Positions 61,783 to 64,000 of a stretch of DNA of 64,000 bases are shown piece after piece. The position numbers and the translations under genes are program-made. The stretch spans positions 1 through 64,000 of the forward strand of contig NZ_AWFH01000004.1 in NCBI RefSeq assembly GCF_000682715.1, in the 5' to 3' direction. Each line of letters opens with the position of its first letter. Positions within the stretch are counted from its first letter, which is position 1. Source of the stretch: Hyphomonas atlantica corrig. GTDB taxonomy: Bacteria > Pseudomonadota > Alphaproteobacteria > Caulobacterales > Hyphomonadaceae. Below the pieces are notes generated by a model. That model worked only from the letters and a program-made list of their open reading frames with translations, ran no database searches and was not told the DNA's origin.

Positions 61783-63036
61783 CTAGGTCGGCAGTTCTTC
61801 ATTGCGGGCAAGTACGTCCCCCGCCAGATACAAAGACCCACAGATCAGGATACGGTCGACACCTGTTGCGGCCGCAGCTTTCATCGCGTCCTCCAGACTT
61901 CCGCATGCGGTTGCCTTCAAACCTGCATTGGTTGCCGCTTCAGCGAGCGCTTGCGGGTCTGCGCCCTGATGACCCGGAGCGTTCGGGAGCGTGAAAACGT
62001 CAGGTCTCACCTCGCGAAACGGCATGAAATACCCTATTGAGTCCTTTGAGGCGAGCATGGCGGTAACAAGCGCCGTTTTCCCCGGAAGTCCTTGAAGCTG
62101 CTTCGCGATCGCCCGTGCAGCGTGGGGATTGTGCCCACCATCCAGCCACACTTCCAGACTCGGCACAATATCCGTAACCGGCCCTTTTTTCAGGCGCTGC
62201 ATGCGCGCAGGCCAGATCACATTTCGCGCGCCTTCAAAGATCGCATCCTGATCAATGACTGTCGAATTGCCGAACAATTGCACCGCCATTGCAGCGAGCG
62301 CAGCATTGGCGCGCTGATGCTCTCCCAACAAGCCGAGATCCTCCGGCATCGCATCAATGAAATGTGCCTTGAGTCGGTATAGCGGCGCTCCGACCTCATC
62401 TGCCCGTTTCGCAATAACGTCATCACAGACCTTGCGCTGGATCGCCGTCAAAGCCGGGCAGCCGGGCTTGATGATCCCGGCCTTCTCTCCAGCAATCTTG
62501 CGAAGGTCTGAGCCGAGAAAGGCCTTATGATCGAAATCAACTGGCGTAATAACACTCAACGCTGGCTGGTTGATAACGTTCGTCGCATCATAACTACCGC
62601 CCAGTCCAACTTCCAGAATGAGCACATCGGCCGGCACTTCGGAGAATGCCAGCAATGCCGTGGCAGTCGTTGCCTCGAAATGCGTAATCTCGTGCCCTTC
62701 GATCGCTGTATAGGTGCGTTCCAGCCAGTCGATCAGCCGAGCGTCATCAACGATCTGCCCAGCAAGCCGGATGCGTTCATTGAAGCGGACAAGGTGGGGG
62801 CTTGTAAAAACATGCACCCGCAAACCTGCAGCTTCCATCATCGCGCGCATGAAGGCACAGGTGGACCCTTTGCCATTCGTTCCAGCGACATGGATAACCG
62901 GAGGAAGTTTGTCCTGCGGACGGCCGAGCAGGTCGAGCGCAGTCAGTACACGCCCGAGCGATAATTCGATCGTCTCTGGATATAGCCCTTCGAACCGCCC
63001 CAGCGCTTCGGCCAGGGCCGGACTGTTACCAATCAA
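61783..63036 (-). CDS. folC: Folylpolyglutamate synthase / dihydrofolate synthase
   Basis: 417 residues, TTG start overlapping the accD stop (TTGA). Mur-ligase-like features: ATP loop HVAGTNGKGSTCAFM, then LILEVGLGGSYDATNV and the P-loop-like LDGGHNPHAARAI. It adds glutamate to dihydropteroate and folates. The start overlap shows translational coupling to accD, which is the usual neighbour. Confidence 0.95.
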   Translation of the reverse strand: MIGNSPALAEALGRFEGLYPETIELSLGRVLTALDLLGRPQDKLPPVIHVAGTNGKGSTCAFMRAMMEAAGLRVHVFTSPHLVRFNERIRLAGQIVDDARLIDWLERTYTAIEGHEITHFEATTATALLAFSEVPADVLILEVGLGGSYDATNVINQPALSVITPVDFDHKAFLGSDLRKIAGEKAGIIKPGCPALTAIQRKVCDDVIAKRADEVGAPLYRLKAHFIDAMPEDLGLLGEHQRANAALAAMAVQLFGNSTVIDQDAIFEGARNVIWPARMQRLKKGPVTDIVPSLEVWLDGGHNPHAARAIAKQLQGLPGKTALVTAMLASKDSIGYFMPFREVRPDVFTLPNAPGHQGADPQALAEAATNAGLKATACGSLEDAMKAAAATGVDRILICGSLYLAGDVLARNEELPT

Positions 63037-64000
63037 GCAGAGCTGCCCTTACTCTTCTGGGATTTCGGTGCGTGTGTCTTGGGAGGCGTCAGAGAGGCCG
63101 GCAAACGATCCTCTACCCGTCGGGCATTCGGCATCAACATGGACATCACATTAGACAGCGTGTCTTTCAGCTTCCGACGATCGCAAACAATGTCGACCTG
63201 CCCTTTTTCGCGCAGGAACTCCGCACGCTGGAATCCTTTCGGAAGGCTCTCACGAATGGTTTGCTCAATCACGCGCGGACCAGAGAAGGCGATCATGGCA
63301 CCCGGCTCTGCAATGTGGACGTCTCCCAACATCGCGTAAGAGGCAGAAACGCCGCCTGAGGTCGGGTCGGTCAGCACGACGATGTAAGGAAGTTTCGCCT
63401 CCGCAAGCTCGTTGATGGCAAGCGTTGTGCGCGGCATCTGCATCAGGCTGAGTGTGCCTTCCTGCATACGCGCGCCGCCAGACGCGGTGCAAACGACAAA
63501 GGCCGCCTTGCGGGCGAGCGCCATATGCGCTGCCGCGACAAATCCTTCACCGGCTGCCATGCCGAGTGAGCCGCCCATGAATGCAAAATCCTGGACGAGC
63601 ACGACGGTCGGCACGCCGCCAACTTTACCATAGGCCGCGACCATGCAGTCTTCCTGTATGATCGGCGCGCCGCCACCCTCGGATTCCTTTTTGTCCCTGG
63701 CGGCAATCTTTGCCTTCGCTGCCTTGAGGCGCGACGGATATGGTTTGTCGTCCCTGAATTTCAGAGGGTCATGCGGAACGGACGGCAGCTCCAGCGGCTC
63801 CCAGCGCTCATCATCGAACAGCAGACGCAGGCGCGTGCGCGGACTGATACGAAGATGCGCGCCAGCCGGTGTCACATGCCAGTTTTCTTCCAAATCTGTC
63901 CGATAGACGAGTTCGCCGGAAATCGGACACTTCACCCACAGATCGTCGGGCGTGTCTTTCTTCGCCAGCATGGTCTTCAGGCCCGGCGGGGTGACCTTTG
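63033..64000 (-). CDS. accD: Acetyl-CoA carboxylase carboxyltransferase subunit beta (partial, 5' end outside window)
   Basis: 322 codons seen; the start is beyond 64000. Carboxyltransferase motifs: GGVPTVVLVQDFAFMGGSLGMAAGEGFVAAAH, ASGGARMQEGTLSLMQM and SGGVSASYAMLGD. The usual four-Cys zinc ribbon is reduced: WVKCPISGELVYRTDLEENWHVTPAGAH keeps a single Cys, a degenerate form that I recall from other alphaproteobacteria. It carboxylates acetyl-CoA with AccA in the first step of fatty-acid synthesis. It is followed by folC. Confidence 0.95.
   Translation of the reverse strand, partial: KVTPPGLKTMLAKKDTPDDLWVKCPISGELVYRTDLEENWHVTPAGAHLRISPRTRLRLLFDDERWEPLELPSVPHDPLKFRDDKPYPSRLKAAKAKIAARDKKESEGGGAPIIQEDCMVAAYGKVGGVPTVVLVQDFAFMGGSLGMAAGEGFVAAAHMALARKAAFVVCTASGGARMQEGTLSLMQMPRTTLAINELAEAKLPYIVVLTDPTSGGVSASYAMLGDVHIAEPGAMIAFSGPRVIEQTIRESLPKGFQRAEFLREKGQVDIVCDRRKLKDTLSNVMSMLMPNARRVEDRLPASLTPPKTHAPKSQKSKGSSA

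Noticed and set aside
63033-64000. AccD zinc ribbon loss as a frameshift or sequence error
   Set aside because: The surrounding residues align smoothly and the frame is open, and this degenerate form is shared by many alphaproteobacteria.

Overview
The window looks like chromosomal DNA of an alphaproteobacterium, most likely a Hyphomonadaceae/Caulobacterales-type marine or freshwater heterotroph (moderate confidence). The evidence is moderately high GC, a RegB/RegA/SenC redox cluster, ethylmalonyl-CoA pathway genes, a CC0125/CC1285-type lipoprotein, the mutM-ubiE-ubiB-coaBC neighbourhood and the zinc-ribbon-poor AccD seen in many alphaproteobacteria. No rRNA, tRNA or CRISPR array was seen.

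Positions 1-4048 are a complete transposon bounded by perfect 31-bp terminal inverted repeats. It carries an IS1595-family (ISXO2-like) transposase and several passenger genes: a coiled-coil/winged-helix-like protein, a small HTH-like protein, a P63C-domain protein, a DUF6471 HTH-like protein and a solitary Cas2-like protein. Five copies of a 16-bp dyad (TCACC-N6-GGTGA) sit in both ends, before the first passenger gene and between the divergent transposase and DUF6471 genes. This suggests one protein that controls expression and touches the transposon ends. It is the most unusual system in the window. Next to it (4049-6036) lie a small GIY-YIG nuclease gene framed by two copies of a ~160-bp paired palindromic repeat, and an AT-richer gene of unknown function with Cys/His motifs.

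From about 6.1 kb the content is core-like: a Rieske oxygenase divergent from an AbgT-type transporter; a DUF892 protein; lepA; a MerR regulator divergent from a methyltransferase; enoyl-CoA hydratase; globin; tsaD; a TetR regulator divergent from YciI and GST genes; a sulfotransferase; a PQQ-dependent quinohemoprotein dehydrogenase; and a DUF350-protease-pyrF operon. Then come a 3-hydroxybutyrate dehydrogenase, a four-gene MerT/MerP-like metal cassette (25.0-26.8 kb) and a SenC/RegB/RegA redox-sensing cluster.

From 29.6 to 47.7 kb there are a TonB-dependent receptor, a GT39/GT2 lipid-sugar transfer pair, ccr and ecm of the ethylmalonyl-CoA pathway, a D-amino-acid transaminase, a SemiSWEET, a zinc-protease/RimK fusion, an efflux pump, an aldehyde dehydrogenase and malic enzyme. 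Together with the hydroxybutyrate dehydrogenase these fit a cell that runs polyhydroxybutyrate/acetyl-CoA assimilation and balances it through malic enzyme.

From 47.8 kb to the end is housekeeping: mutS, a TAXI-type binding protein with an FAD monooxygenase, rsfS-rlmH, gshB, mutM, ubiE, ubiB, coaBC and accD-folC, with several very small membrane proteins between them. accD runs off the right edge.
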